Made by a program: the position numbers and the translations under genes
Shown here: positions 17,800 through 27,380 of the stretch, piece by piece
How the letters are laid out: the number at the start of each line of letters is the position of its first letter
Position numbering within the stretch: position 1 is the stretch's first letter
NCBI GenBank assembly: GCA_015060165.1
Contig: SUZC01000001.1
Location: 269,980 to 333,979 of the forward strand
Direction: 5' to 3'
Source: Rikenellaceae bacterium
Lineage (GTDB): Bacteria > Bacteroidota > Bacteroidia > Bacteroidales > Rikenellaceae
Length of the DNA: 64,000 nucleotides
The notes under the pieces: model-generated
The model's input: the letters and a program-made list of their open reading frames with translations, nothing else
Database searches by the model: none
Told to the model about the DNA's origin: nothing

Positions 17800-17821
17800 T
17801 CGTAGATATAATCAACCAATT

Positions 17822-18289
17822 ATGATAGATTGCACTAAAATACTTGAAATTGCCAACCGAGAAATGGAGGGCACTGACCTATTTACTGTGAGCTGTAAAT
17901 GCTCACCAATGAACGAAGTTGAGTTGCTTATCGACAGCGACACATCGGTAACCATTGAGCGTTGCGCTGAGTTGAGCCGCAAAATCGAGGCTGAGTTTGA
18001 CCGCGACCAAGAAGATTTCTCGTTGATGGTAGCATCGGCAGGTATCGGCACAGAGTTGCAGAACATTCGTCAATATCGCAAATTGATAGGTTCATCGGTA
18101 GAAGTGCTGCTTCTGAATGGCATAAAGATTTTAGCTCAACTCGATGAAGTAACCGACCAGGGCATCACTATATCATATAAGGAGAAACAAGCCATTGAAG
18201 GCAAAAAGCGCAAGGTTGAGGTAAACGTAGTACGTACATACTCATTCGATGAAATCAAGTACACAAAAGAGTACCTAGACTTCAAATAA
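17822..18289 (+). CDS. rimP: Ribosome maturation factor RimP
   Basis: A 155-residue protein of the RimP family, which helps assemble the 30S ribosomal subunit. The N-terminal alpha/beta domain has the acidic VELLIDSDTSVTIERCAELSR stretch; the C-terminal SH3-like barrel holds KLIGSSVEVLLLNG. It is the first gene of the conserved rimP-nusA-infB operon, which supports the call despite the low sequence conservation of this family. Length is normal. Confidence 0.92.
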   Translation: MIDCTKILEIANREMEGTDLFTVSCKCSPMNEVELLIDSDTSVTIERCAELSRKIEAEFDRDQEDFSLMVASAGIGTELQNIRQYRKLIGSSVEVLLLNGIKILAQLDEVTDQGITISYKEKQAIEGKKRKVEVNVVRTYSFDEIKYTKEYLDFK

Positions 18290-18351
18290 TGCGCAGAGCA
18301 AGCACACAAACAAGAAAATCAAAACGAAAAATAAGATAAATTAGACACACA

Positions 18352-19584
18352 ATGGAGAACTTAAATCTTATCAGCAACTTTGCCGAGTTCAAAGAGCTGA
18401 AAAACATCGACAAGTCAACAATGATTGGCGTTTTGGAAGATGTATTTCGTCACGCTTTACAGAAGCAGTTCGAGAGCGACGAGAATTTCGACATCATCAT
18501 CAACCCCGAGAAAGGTGACCTTGAGATCTGGCGTAACCGCGAGGTGGTAGAGGATGGTGCCGTAGAGAACCCCAATATGCAGATTGCAGTTTCGGAGGTT
18601 AAGGCTATCGACTCAACCTATGAGGTTGGTGACGAGTATTCAGACCAGATTAAAATGAATCAGTTTGGTCGTCGTGCAGTATTGTCGTTGCGTCAGAATT
18701 TGGCATCTCGCCTACTCGACTTGGAGAAGGCTAACATCTACGAGAAGTATTCGGAGAAGGTTGGCGAAATCATCGCAGGCGAGGTTTACCAGGTATGGAA
18801 GCGCGAGGTATTGCTTTTGGACGACGAGGAGAATGAACTTATCTTGCCTAAGAGCGAGCAGATTCCTAACGATTTCTACCGCAAGGGTGACACCATCAAG
18901 GCTATCGTAAAAAGCGTTGAAATGAACAACAACCAGCCTCGAATCATCCTTTCTCGTACAGCAAATCAGTTCTTGGAGCGCTTGTTCGAGCAGGAGGTTC
19001 CTGAGATTTTCGATGGTCTTATCACCATCAAGAATATCGCTCGTATCCCTGGTGAGCGTGCCAAAGTGGCCGTTGAGTCGTATGACGATCGCATCGACCC
19101 AGTGGGAGCATGCGTGGGTATGAAGGGTTCTCGAATCTACACTATCGTAAAGGAGTTGCGCAACGAGAATATCGACGTGGTTAATTACACTACCAACCCA
19201 CAGCTTATGATTCAGCGTTCGCTCAACCCTGCCAAGATTTCAAGCATCACTATCGACGAGGAGCGCAAGACTGCATCGGTATACTTGAAACCCGATCAGG
19301 TATCGTTGGCTATCGGTAAGGGCGGCTTGAATATCCGTCTTTCAAAGATGCTTACAGGTTACGACATTGACGTATATCGTGAAATCGAGGAGGAGGATGT
19401 TGCTCTTACAGAGTTTACCGACGAGATCGAGCCTTGGATCATCGAAGCCTTGAAGGCTGCAGGTTGCGACACAGCAAAGAGTGTATTGGAGCTCCCTGTT
19501 GAGGAGATTGCAACACGTGCAGATTTGGAGATTGAGCAGGCCGAGAAGGTTGTATCAATCTTGAAGGCAGAGTTCGAGGAGTAA
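18352..19584 (+). CDS. nusA: Transcription termination/antitermination factor NusA
   Basis: A 410-residue protein with the N-terminal RNA polymerase-binding domain (about 1-125), an S1 domain (about 135-200, GEVYQVWKREVLLLD), two KH domains (about 230-345; GACVGMKGSRIYTIVKEL and AIGKGGLNIRLSKML) and a short C-terminal helical acidic region (EIEPWIIEALKAAG). It binds RNA polymerase and nascent RNA, tuning pausing, termination and antitermination. It sits between rimP and infB, its usual place. The short C-terminus is usual in Bacteroidetes. Confidence 0.96.
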   Translation: MENLNLISNFAEFKELKNIDKSTMIGVLEDVFRHALQKQFESDENFDIIINPEKGDLEIWRNREVVEDGAVENPNMQIAVSEVKAIDSTYEVGDEYSDQIKMNQFGRRAVLSLRQNLASRLLDLEKANIYEKYSEKVGEIIAGEVYQVWKREVLLLDDEENELILPKSEQIPNDFYRKGDTIKAIVKSVEMNNNQPRIILSRTANQFLERLFEQEVPEIFDGLITIKNIARIPGERAKVAVESYDDRIDPVGACVGMKGSRIYTIVKELRNENIDVVNYTTNPQLMIQRSLNPAKISSITIDEERKTASVYLKPDQVSLAIGKGGLNIRLSKMLTGYDIDVYREIEEEDVALTEFTDEIEPWIIEALKAAGCDTAKSVLELPVEEIATRADLEIEQAEKVVSILKAEFEE

Positions 19585-19612
19585 AGTTTAACCATTAGTG
19601 AAAAAAGAAAGT

Positions 19613-22369
19613 ATGACAAATAATAGAAAGATAAGACTCATTCAGGTAGCTAAGGAGTTCAAGGTGGGATTAAATACCATCACGGATTACCTGCTCAAGA
19701 AGGGTGTCGGCGCTGACTTATCACCAAACTCTCCGGTAAGTCCCGACGTCTACGCGATGCTTGAGAAGGAATTTGGTTCAAACCGTAGCATTACCGGCAA
19801 TGAGCGTGAAAACATACGCGAGCGAATACAATTCAACAAGCAGGCTACTGTAACTCTCGATGCATCGAAGAAAGAGGAAAATGCAGAGGAGCAGGAAGAG
19901 GTAATCATCAAGAGTAATGTAATTAACATTAAGGATGAGGTACCACAGCCTAAGATTTTGGGTAAGATTGAGTTAGGGGGAAACAAAAAGAAGCCTCAGC
20001 AGAACAATCAGCCCCAGCAGAAGAATAAGGGCGGCGAAAAACAGCCACAGCAGCCCAAGCAGGAACCTAAGTCTGAGAAGCCAGTAGCACAGGCTCCAAA
20101 GCCGGAAAATACACCTGCAAAGGTTGTAGAGCAGCCCAAGCAGGATGTAAAGCCCGCAGAAGAGCAACAGAAGAACACAGATAGCGTATTCCGCCCCAAC
20201 CAGACTCAGTTGGCAGGTCCGCAGATTCTCGGCACGATGGACGTATCGGGAATGGTTCCTGGCGGCAAGCACAAGCGTAAGCGTTTGGAGAAAGAGAAGG
20301 TCGATGTAAACAAACAGGGCAAGAACGGCGGCAAGGAGAATAAGCAGGAAAAGAAGAACAAGCAACAAAACAACAATCCTGCAGCTCAACAGCAGCAGCC
20401 AAAGCCAGGAGAGGGCAAGAAGAACAAGAAGAAGGAGAAGCACCAGCCTAAGCCGGTTGTTCGTCCTGAGGTAAGCGACGAGGAGGTATCAAAGCAGATT
20501 AAGGATACATTGGCTCGTCTTACTGCCAAGGGTGCGAAGAACAAGGGTGCAAAGTATCGTAAGGAGAAGCGTGAGGAGATCCGCGAGAAGATGTCGGAGG
20601 AGATGGAGCGCGAGCAGCAGGAGCGTTCAGTATTGAAGGTGACAGAGTTTGTTACCGTTAGCGAGCTTGCTACGATGATGAACGTCTCGCCTATGGAGGT
20701 TATCTCGGCTTGTATGAACTTGGGATTGATGGTATCAATCAACCAGCGACTCGATGCTGAGGCATTGGTTGTTGTGGCTGAGGAGTTCGGTTTCAAGACA
20801 GAGTTCGTAACGGTTGATGTTGCCGAGGCAATCGAAGAGGAGGGCGACAAGGAAGAGGATTTGTTGCCACGTCCACCTATTGTAACCGTTATGGGTCACG
20901 TTGACCACGGTAAGACTTCGCTTTTGGATAACATCCGTAAGACAAATGTCATCGAGGGCGAGGCCGGAGGTATCACACAGCACATCGGTGCATACTCGGT
21001 GAACTTGAACGGTCAGAAGATTACCTTCCTCGATACTCCGGGTCACGAGGCATTTACCGCTATGCGTGCTCGTGGTGCGAAGATTACAGATGTTGCAATT
21101 ATCATCGTATCGGCTGACGACAGCGTGATGCCCCAGACTGTGGAGGCTATCAACCACGCACAAGCAGCAGGTGTACCAATGGTATTTGCTATCAACAAGA
21201 TTGATAAACCAGCAGCTAATCCCGACCATATCAAGGAGCAGTTGGCTCAGATGAATTACTTGGTCGAGGATTGGGGTGGAAAGTACCAGAGTCAGGATAT
21301 CTCAGCCAAGAAGGGTATCAACCTCGACAAGCTATTGGAGAAGGTGCTTTTGGAGGCTGAAATGCTTGACTTGAAGGCTAACCCCAACAAGAAGGCTCAG
21401 GGTAGCGTGATTGAGTCAACATTGGACAAGGGTCGTGGTTATGTGGCTACGATTATGGTACAGAGTGGTACGTTGCGTATCGGAGATGTACTCCTGTCGG
21501 GAACATACACAGGTCGTGTGAAGGCTATGTTCGACGAGAACGGCAAGAAGGTTTTGGAGGCTGGCCCTTCAACTCCTGTGCAGGTGCTCGGTTTGAATGG
21601 TGCACCACAGGCTGGTGATAGCTTCAATGTAATGGAGGACGACCGCTCTGCTCGTGAGATTGCCAACAAGCGTGAGCAGTTGCAGCGTATGCAGGGTATT
21701 ATGACCCAGAAGCATATCACATTGGACGAGATCGGCCGTCGTATTGCCATCGGCTCATTTAAGGAGTTGAATATCATTGTCAAGGGTGACGTGGACGGTT
21801 CGGTAGAGGCTATGTCGGGTTCGCTCATCAAGCTCTCGAAGGAGACCGTTCAGGTGAATGTTATCCACGCTGCTGTGGGTCAGATTTCTGAGTCGGATGT
21901 ATTGTTGGCAACAGCATCTAACGCGATTATCGTAGGTTTCCAGGTACGTCCGTCGGCTGCAGCCCGCAAGACAGCCGAGAAGGAGGAGATCGAGATTCGA
22001 TTGTACTCTATCATCTACGATGCAGTGAACGATATCAAGGATGCTATCGAGGGTATGTTGGAGCCTGTGATGAAGGAGGTTATCTGCTGCTCTATCGAGG
22101 TATTGGAGATCTTCAAGATCTCGAAGGTCGGCACAATCGCAGGTTGTATCGTGCGCGAGGGTAAGTTGCAGCGCAACACTCCTATCCGCGTGATTCGCGA
22201 CGGTATCGTAATCTATACAGGTAAACTCGGCTCGTTGCGTCGTTTCAAGGATGACGTGAAGGAGGTAACCGTAGGACAGGATTGCGGTCTTAACATCGAG
22301 TCATACAACGATATCAAAGTTGGCGATATAATCGAGGGTTACGAGCAGGTAGAGGTAAAGAGAAAGTAA
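19613..22369 (+). CDS. infB: Translation initiation factor IF-2
   Basis: A 918-residue GTPase that places initiator tRNA on the ribosome. An N-terminal IF2_N motif ([17 protein letters not shown]) is followed by a long low-complexity linker rich in Gln, Lys, Pro and Asn (about 120-300). The second IF2_N-like motif ([18 protein letters not shown]) precedes the G domain with G1 at about 427 (GHVDHGKT), DTPGHEAF and NKIDKP. Domains II-IV complete it. ATG at 19613 is preferred over the GTG at 19598 five codons earlier because the conserved motif begins right after it. Last gene of the operon. Confidence 0.97.
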   Translation: MTNNRKIRLIQVAKEFKVGLNTITDYLLKKGVGADLSPNSPVSPDVYAMLEKEFGSNRSITGNERENIRERIQFNKQATVTLDASKKEENAEEQEEVIIKSNVINIKDEVPQPKILGKIELGGNKKKPQQNNQPQQKNKGGEKQPQQPKQEPKSEKPVAQAPKPENTPAKVVEQPKQDVKPAEEQQKNTDSVFRPNQTQLAGPQILGTMDVSGMVPGGKHKRKRLEKEKVDVNKQGKNGGKENKQEKKNKQQNNNPAAQQQQPKPGEGKKNKKKEKHQPKPVVRPEVSDEEVSKQIKDTLARLTAKGAKNKGAKYRKEKREEIREKMSEEMEREQQERSVLKVTEFVTVSELATMMNVSPMEVISACMNLGLMVSINQRLDAEALVVVAEEFGFKTEFVTVDVAEAIEEEGDKEEDLLPRPPIVTVMGHVDHGKTSLLDNIRKTNVIEGEAGGITQHIGAYSVNLNGQKITFLDTPGHEAFTAMRARGAKITDVAIIIVSADDSVMPQTVEAINHAQAAGVPMVFAINKIDKPAANPDHIKEQLAQMNYLVEDWGGKYQSQDISAKKGINLDKLLEKVLLEAEMLDLKANPNKKAQGSVIESTLDKGRGYVATIMVQSGTLRIGDVLLSGTYTGRVKAMFDENGKKVLEAGPSTPVQVLGLNGAPQAGDSFNVMEDDRSAREIANKREQLQRMQGIMTQKHITLDEIGRRIAIGSFKELNIIVKGDVDGSVEAMSGSLIKLSKETVQVNVIHAAVGQISESDVLLATASNAIIVGFQVRPSAAARKTAEKEEIEIRLYSIIYDAVNDIKDAIEGMLEPVMKEVICCSIEVLEIFKISKVGTIAGCIVREGKLQRNTPIRVIRDGIVIYTGKLGSLRRFKDDVKEVTVGQDCGLNIESYNDIKVGDIIEGYEQVEVKRK

Positions 22370-22374
22370 ACTTT

Positions 22375-22398
22375 CTCAATTCATAATTCAAAATTGAG
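22375..22398 (+). terminator. Weak possible terminator after infB
   Basis: CTCAATT pairs with AATTGAG across a 10-nt loop and is followed by a T-rich stretch (GGTTTTGAGTTTTGG). AT-rich, so modest. Confidence 0.4.
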
Positions 22399-22474
22399 GT
22401 TTTGAGTTTTGGTTATTGAGACAAGAATATATTAGACAAGATATAAAAACTATATAACTTAAACTAAACAAAAA

Positions 22475-23791
22475 ATGGCAGAGATTAAATTTACAACGGC
22501 AGAAGAGGCCGTTAAGGTAATCAAGTCGGGTGATCATATTCACCTCAGTTCAGTTGCATCAGCTCCCCAGTGCCTTATCAAGGCTATGTGCGAGCGTGGT
22601 CGCAATGGTGAGTTCAAGAACGTTCACGTTCATCACCTTCACACCGAGGGTCCTGCACCCTACTCTGAGCCAGAGTTCGAGGGAATCTTCCAGCTCGATT
22701 CATTCTTCGTGGGTGGCAACGTTCGTAAGACAACTCAGGCCGGATATGCTGACTATATCCCCGTATTCTTGAGCGAGACTCAGAAGTTGTATCGCTGCGG
22801 TGCAGTTCCTTGTAACGTTGCAATGATTCAGGTATCACGCCCCGACAAGCACGGTTATGTATCACTCGGCACATCGGTAGATGCTACTTTGGCAGCTGTT
22901 GAGTGCGCTGATACTGTTATCGCAGTTGTAAACAAGTACGTTCCTCGTGCATTTGGTGATGCTATGATTCCCGTATCAAAGATCGACCTCTTTGTTGAGG
23001 ATGACCAGCCATTGGAGGAGGCTCACTTTACAGAGCCTAACGAGGTAGAGGTTGCTATCGGTAAGCACTGTGCTGCCCTTATCGAGGACGGTGCTACATT
23101 GCAGATGGGTATCGGTGCTATTCCTAACGCTGTGCTTTCACAGTTGGGTGGCCACAAGAATTTGGGTATCCACACAGAGATGTTCGCTGATGGCGTACTT
23201 CCTTTGGTTCGCGCAGGTGTTATCAATGGTGAGGCAAAGAACATCGACAAGGGTCAGATGGTTTCAACTTTCTTGATGGGTTCACAGGAGGTTTACAACT
23301 TTATCGATGACAACCCTGGTGTACTTATGAAGGACGTAGGTTACACTAACGATCCATATATCATCGCTAAGAACGACAAGGTTACAGCTATCAACTCTGC
23401 ATTGCAGGTTGACCTTACAGGTCAGGTTTGCGCTGACTCTCTCGGCCGTAAGTTCTACTCAGGCGTTGGTGGTCAGGTTGACTTCGTATATGGTGCTTCA
23501 CTCTCTAAGGGTGGTAAGGCTATTATCGCTATGCCTTCAATCACAAACAAGGGCGTATCGAAGATTTGCGACACATTGTTGCCAGGCGCAGGTGTTGTAA
23601 CAACTCGTAACCATATGCATTGGTTTGTAACTGAGAACGGAGCCGTAGATCTCTATGGCAAGAGCTTGCAGGAGCGTGCTCGCTTGCTCATCTCGGTTGC
23701 TCACCCATCAGCTCAGGAGGAGTTGGATCGTGCTGCATTTGAGCGCTACGGTTCACACCACCACTATGTAAAGGGTTATATGGCTAAATAA
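22475..23791 (+). CDS. Acetyl-CoA hydrolase/transferase family CoA-transferase
   Basis: A 438-residue protein of the Cat1/4-hydroxybutyrate/butyryl-CoA:acetate CoA-transferase family. The catalytic Glu that forms the acyl-CoA thioester is Glu235 in GIHTEMFADG, and the CoA-site Gly motif is GGQVDF. Such enzymes swap CoA between acetate and succinate, propionate, butyrate or hydroxybutyrate in fermentation. Acyl specificity cannot be read from sequence. The gene uses GGT, GCT, CGT and AAG heavily, as strongly expressed genes do, and ends at a strong terminator. Cytoplasmic. Confidence 0.88.
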   Translation: MAEIKFTTAEEAVKVIKSGDHIHLSSVASAPQCLIKAMCERGRNGEFKNVHVHHLHTEGPAPYSEPEFEGIFQLDSFFVGGNVRKTTQAGYADYIPVFLSETQKLYRCGAVPCNVAMIQVSRPDKHGYVSLGTSVDATLAAVECADTVIAVVNKYVPRAFGDAMIPVSKIDLFVEDDQPLEEAHFTEPNEVEVAIGKHCAALIEDGATLQMGIGAIPNAVLSQLGGHKNLGIHTEMFADGVLPLVRAGVINGEAKNIDKGQMVSTFLMGSQEVYNFIDDNPGVLMKDVGYTNDPYIIAKNDKVTAINSALQVDLTGQVCADSLGRKFYSGVGGQVDFVYGASLSKGGKAIIAMPSITNKGVSKICDTLLPGAGVVTTRNHMHWFVTENGAVDLYGKSLQERARLLISVAHPSAQEELDRAAFERYGSHHHYVKGYMAK

Positions 23792-23811
23792 TCGAGCTAA
23801 ATGCCGAAAAT

Positions 23812-23843
23812 ATAGCGGTCTCTTCGATTGAGGAGACCGCTAT
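23812..23843 (+). terminator. Intrinsic terminator of the CoA-transferase gene
   Basis: A 14-bp stem starting ATAGCGGTCTC and closing GAGACCGCTAT, with a GATT loop, followed by a T run. It starts 21 nt after the stop codon. Confidence 0.93.
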
Positions 23844-23884
23844 TTTTTTATACCTATATAAATATACTGCGTATGTTACATAAA

Positions 23885-24050
23885 AAAGGGGGAGAAGCAA
23901 CAAACCTCTCACCCTTTATATCACACGTCTGATACACCAGATTTACATAATTCTCAGCTAAAAAGAATTTCCAGAAGGACGACAACTCCTCTGTTTGGCA
24001 ATCAGCCAAACATCAAAGTCTAGAGAACTCCTCCACCAAGATACCGTAGG
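23885..24050 (-). ncRNA. Candidate small structured RNA
   Basis: The 300-nt gap 23792-24093 has no convincing gene. On the minus strand, between the terminator of the sigma-factor operon (24063-24085) and an intrinsic terminator at 23885-23917 (stem of about 11 pairs with mismatches, then a T run), lies about 165 nt with a perfect 8-bp hairpin (23992-23999 with 24005-24012, loop AATCA) and further short stems. TATTTTTG at 24060-24053 could be a -7 box but could equally be the T tail of the preceding terminator. No known RNA family was recognised. Confidence 0.35.
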
Positions 24051-24062
24051 CGCAAAAATATA

Positions 24063-24085
24063 CGCCACACAAAGAGTGTGTGGCG
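24063..24085 (-). terminator. Terminator of the ECF sigma operon
   Basis: CGCCACACA pairs perfectly with TGTGTGGCG, 5-nt loop. On the minus strand it is followed by TATATTTTTG. It begins 9 nt after the stop of the 24094-24705 gene. Confidence 0.8.
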
Positions 24086-24093
24086 CATAATTT

Positions 24094-24705
24094 CTACTTC
24101 TCGTCGGACTCCTGCAACTCGCGGATATGAGCCAAAATACTGTCAGTCTCCTTGATCGTCTTAAAATAACGCCACAGACCAATTACAACACCGATAGGAC
24201 CTCCTACAAAGATTGCATAACGTACTCTCTCGATCATAGCTGGATCGGAGAAAGAATTCTTTGCATCGAAGTACAACCACAAAGCCCATGCAATAACCGC
24301 CGGGATAGAAACCAAGATTGTAAGTACGTAATTCTTACGCAACTTCAAATACTTAGAACTTACCTCGACAAGATTGCCGGTCTCAACATAAGACTTACTT
24401 CCGCAAACGCTTCGGTGCATATAAACAGTCACCAAAACACATAGTGCAAGATAGATACCTGTAGCCCAAACAAAGGGTAATGAAAAACCTTTCTGCTGAA
24501 GTGCAATACAACAAAATGGAATTGCAAAAACGCCAAGTGCAACATAGAGCATACCTGACAACTGAATCCAGCCCATACTCTTCTTAGTAGCGGCCATAAT
24601 GTCGTTGTCGCCTACGATCTCCTGCGTTCGAAGCTTACTTCGCAACAGAGAAATCTGTTCTCGAAACTCTTTAAACTCGTTGAATTCTTGTTTTTTATTA
24701 TCCAT
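24094..24705 (-). CDS. Membrane protein encoded with the ECF sigma factor (possible anti-sigma)
   Basis: A 203-residue protein. The N-terminal 40 residues are charged (FNEFKEFREQISLLRSKLR), followed by four membrane segments (about 47-65, 75-95, 125-145 and 165-180) and a charged C-terminus (HIRELQESDEK). It follows the sigma gene by 10 nt, so the two are cotranscribed. The cytoplasmic N-terminus could bind the sigma factor, making it an anti-sigma, but there is no zinc HxxxCxxC motif and no recognised anti-sigma domain. Function inferred only from position. Confidence 0.6.
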   Translation of the reverse strand: MDNKKQEFNEFKEFREQISLLRSKLRTQEIVGDNDIMAATKKSMGWIQLSGMLYVALGVFAIPFCCIALQQKGFSLPFVWATGIYLALCVLVTVYMHRSVCGSKSYVETGNLVEVSSKYLKLRKNYVLTILVSIPAVIAWALWLYFDAKNSFSDPAMIERVRYAIFVGGPIGVVIGLWRYFKTIKETDSILAHIRELQESDEK

Positions 24706-24715
24706 ATATAAAGTC

Positions 24716-25198
24716 TTATTCGTTACTCATATTTTTTAGTTTCTCTTTGATGCGGAACAATCTTATCGAGACATTCTTGACCGATATTCCCACGATCGCA
24801 CCTATTTCTTCGTATGACATACTCTCCAACCAGAGTAGTATGATAGCTCGATCGAGTAGTTCCAGCCGATTGATCTTGTCATGAAGCATCTTAATTTGGC
24901 GGGTCTCGGCGTCTCCGTCTTTATAAAGGTCAATGTCCATCTTCAGCGGGACTGCTTCGACCTTATGACGTCGTTTACGATCGTAAGATACACATGTATT
25001 CAAACTTACACGCCAGATCCATGTTTTCAGGCTACTTCGGCCCTCGAACGATGGAAAACTCGTCCACAAATTAATGAGCACCTCTTGATACAAGTCCTCT
25101 ACCTCAGCACTATCCTTGGAGAACATATAGCACGCCATATAGATGGTGTCCTTATGATCCCGGACGGCCTTGGTAAATTCTTTCTCCAAATTATCCAT
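24716..25198 (-). CDS. ECF-type RNA polymerase sigma factor
   Basis: A 160-residue sigma-70 family protein with region 2 (about 10-75: DSAEVEDLYQEVLINLWTSFPSFEGRSSLKTWIWRVSLN) and region 4 (about 105-155: LLDRAIILLWLESMSYEEIGAIVGISVKNVSIRLFRIKEKL). No region 1 or 3, as in ECF factors. It probably directs RNA polymerase to a small set of stress or envelope genes. It is the first gene of a two-gene operon with a membrane protein that may hold it inactive. The divergent neighbour is the RluA-family gene. Confidence 0.93.
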   Translation of the reverse strand: MDNLEKEFTKAVRDHKDTIYMACYMFSKDSAEVEDLYQEVLINLWTSFPSFEGRSSLKTWIWRVSLNTCVSYDRKRRHKVEAVPLKMDIDLYKDGDAETRQIKMLHDKINRLELLDRAIILLWLESMSYEEIGAIVGISVKNVSIRLFRIKEKLKNMSNE

Positions 25199-25296
25199 TA
25201 GCTCTTAGTATCAAAAAAGATGTACGCTTAGTACGCCTTTCTAATTAATTAGTCGTAAAAGTTTGATTAAAATTACAAAAAAAATATGATTTTTCA

Positions 25297-25304
25297 TAAC
25301 TTTG
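25297..25304 (+). promoter_or_regulatory. -7 box for the RluA-family gene
   Basis: TAACTTTG, ending 18 nt before the ATG at 25323. A TTG codon at 25302 opens the same frame but lies inside this box, which supports the ATG start. Confidence 0.55.
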
Positions 25305-25322
25305 TATAAAATAATCGCATAT

Positions 25323-26945
25323 ATGCATAAATTTTCGCATAAAATCGGGAATATTAGCATTCCTAAGCAGTTTACCTGGCCGTTTCACTATACTCCGCAC
25401 ACTTTGTCGCGTTTGGCGGCAGAGCAGGTGATGGAGTATCTTGCTACGCAAGAGGAGTGGAAAGAGGAGATTTCGCGAGGTAAAATGTTTGGTGTACTGA
25501 TAGTTGAAAATGCAGATAGCGAGATAGGATTTTTAGCAGCATTTTCTGGAAATTTAGCCGGCACAAATCGCCACGAATACTTCGTGCCACCAGTTTACGA
25601 TATGCTGCAACCCGACGATTTCTTCAAAAAGGAAGAAGCCGAGATTTCGGCAATAAATCGACGCATCGAGACGATGGAAACGGCCGAAGAGTATACCAAA
25701 GCTAAGGAGCAATTGCGAGGTGTAAGAGAGCAGGTAGAGCAAGAGTTATCGAACTTATCAGCCGAGCTTCTCAAGCGCAAAAAAGCGCGCCAGCAACTAC
25801 GAGCCGAAGGGAAGACCGACCCGCAGGCACTTATACTTCAGAGTCAACACGACAGCGCCGAGAGCAAACGTAAAAAACGAGCACTCCAACAACTCGTCGC
25901 AGATGCGCAAGCAAAGGTGAGTGAGATGGAGCAGGCAATCAACTCTCTGCGTGAGGAGCGTCGTCGACGTTCGGCCGAGTTACAAATGGCTCTTTTCAGG
26001 GAGTTCAAAATGCTCAACGCCAAAGGTGAGGCAAAAGATTTATGCGAGCTATTCGCCCCTACCCCACAACTCATTCCGCCCGCAGGAGCTGGAGAGTGTG
26101 CAGCACCAAAACTGCTGCAATATGCCTACTTGAACGGACTACAACCTCTGGCGATGGCTGAGTTCTGGTGGGGAGATTCGCCAAAGGGAGAGGTACGTCG
26201 CCACGGAAACTTCTACCCATCGTGCAACAGTAAGTGCAAACCGATACTGCTGCATATGATGCAGGGGCTCGACGTAGAGCCTAATCCGCTACTTAATATT
26301 GTGACACCCGAACCACGAATTGTGTGGGAGGATGAGCATATGGTGATTATCGACAAACCGTGTGGAATGCTGTCGGTCAGAGGAAAATCAGAGGTAAGAT
26401 CGGTCGAAGAGTGGGCCGAGGAGAGATATGCTGAATACGACGGGCCAAAGATTGTACATAGGCTCGATCAGTCGACATCAGGACTACTTGTCGTGGCCAA
26501 GAGCAAGGAGGCACATAAAGCACTTCAACGACAATTTATAACACACTCAGCAAAAAAGAGTTATATTGCGTTACTTAAAGGAGTAATCAAAGAAAAATCG
26601 GGCCGCATATCGCTTGCTATGAAGCTCGATTACGACAATCGTCCTCGCCAGATGGTAGCCGAGGATGGCAAGAGCGCTGTAACCGAATATGAAGTTTTGG
26701 AGATGACTGATTCGCAAACTCGAGTGCGATTCTACCCCATCACAGGTCGTACCCATCAGCTTCGACTGCACGCGGCACATCACTTGGGATTGGATGCCCC
26801 GATTGTAGGCGACGATATATATGGAGATGGCGAGTGTGCAGATTGCAAGAACGGCAAGCGTCTGTGCCTTCACGCTGAAACACTCGACATCGCACATCCC
26901 ATAACCGGCAAGGCAATGCACTTCGAAAGCAAGGCTGAATTCTAA
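25323..26945 (+). CDS. RluA-family pseudouridine synthase with N-terminal coiled-coil extension
   Basis: A 540-residue protein. The catalytic domain from about residue 330 carries the RluA motif HRLDQSTSG with the catalytic Asp, then LLKG, and the RTHQLRLHAAHHLG block; it converts uridine to pseudouridine in rRNA or tRNA. The first 320 residues are unusual: a conserved N-terminal part (SRGKMFGVLIVEN, GFLAAFSG) then about 130 residues of charged coiled coil (EEYTKAKEQLRGVREQVEQEL, EEERRRRSAELQ-like), then a small domain with Cys residues (PSCNSKCKPIL). Target RNA unknown. Relatives of similar length are known in Bacteroidetes. Confidence 0.9.
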   Translation: MHKFSHKIGNISIPKQFTWPFHYTPHTLSRLAAEQVMEYLATQEEWKEEISRGKMFGVLIVENADSEIGFLAAFSGNLAGTNRHEYFVPPVYDMLQPDDFFKKEEAEISAINRRIETMETAEEYTKAKEQLRGVREQVEQELSNLSAELLKRKKARQQLRAEGKTDPQALILQSQHDSAESKRKKRALQQLVADAQAKVSEMEQAINSLREERRRRSAELQMALFREFKMLNAKGEAKDLCELFAPTPQLIPPAGAGECAAPKLLQYAYLNGLQPLAMAEFWWGDSPKGEVRRHGNFYPSCNSKCKPILLHMMQGLDVEPNPLLNIVTPEPRIVWEDEHMVIIDKPCGMLSVRGKSEVRSVEEWAEERYAEYDGPKIVHRLDQSTSGLLVVAKSKEAHKALQRQFITHSAKKSYIALLKGVIKEKSGRISLAMKLDYDNRPRQMVAEDGKSAVTEYEVLEMTDSQTRVRFYPITGRTHQLRLHAAHHLGLDAPIVGDDIYGDGECADCKNGKRLCLHAETLDIAHPITGKAMHFESKAEF

Positions 26946-27159
26946 AAGCAATCACTACGTTAACATCCGTTAACAAACATTAACATTTAATCGTTTGAGA
27001 ATCTGAAAAATTTCTCAATATTTATTGCGGCAATAATAGTAGTACAAATATTGCTATTTACCACTTTGGTTGAAAAATTTTATCAAATCAAGCAGGAAAA
27101 CCTATTTATTTAGGCAAAAAACTACACAGGATTATGCTCTGGCTTACAGGCAAAACAAA

Positions 27160-27200
27160 ACAAGGCTTAATTAGTTGCTCATCAACTTATTAAACCTTGT
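27160..27200 (-). terminator. Terminator of tRNA-Ala
   Basis: On the minus strand an 18-bp stem with one mismatch and one wobble (27160-27177 with 27183-27200), 5-nt loop, followed by TTTTGTTTTG. It lies 6 nt past the tRNA 3' end. The rest of 26946-27159 shows no gene. Confidence 0.85.
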
Positions 27201-27206
27201 TTCTTG

Positions 27207-27282
<76 letters not shown>

Positions 27283-27299
27283 AGCCTTTTTACACACTG

Positions 27300-27329
27300 C
27301 AAATATACGAATAAATCCTATTAAACAAA
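27300..27329 (-). promoter_or_regulatory. Promoter of tRNA-Ala
   Basis: Minus strand TATATTTG at 27307-27300 and TTTG at 27329-27326, spacer 18 nt. It lies 19 nt before the tRNA 5' end. Confidence 0.75.
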
Positions 27330-27380
27330 CACTTCGTACATATTTTACTCGCACCAAAGATATTTGTCTCATGCTATGAT

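Noticed and set aside
24053..24060. TATTTTTG as a firm promoter for the candidate small RNA
   Set aside because: It is also the T-rich tail of the upstream terminator and has no -33 element, so it is not listed as a separate promoter.
23958..24182. A 74-codon minus-strand frame crossing the sigma-operon terminator
   Set aside because: It runs through a strong terminator hairpin and overlaps the end of the sigma-partner gene; a small RNA is a better reading of the region.
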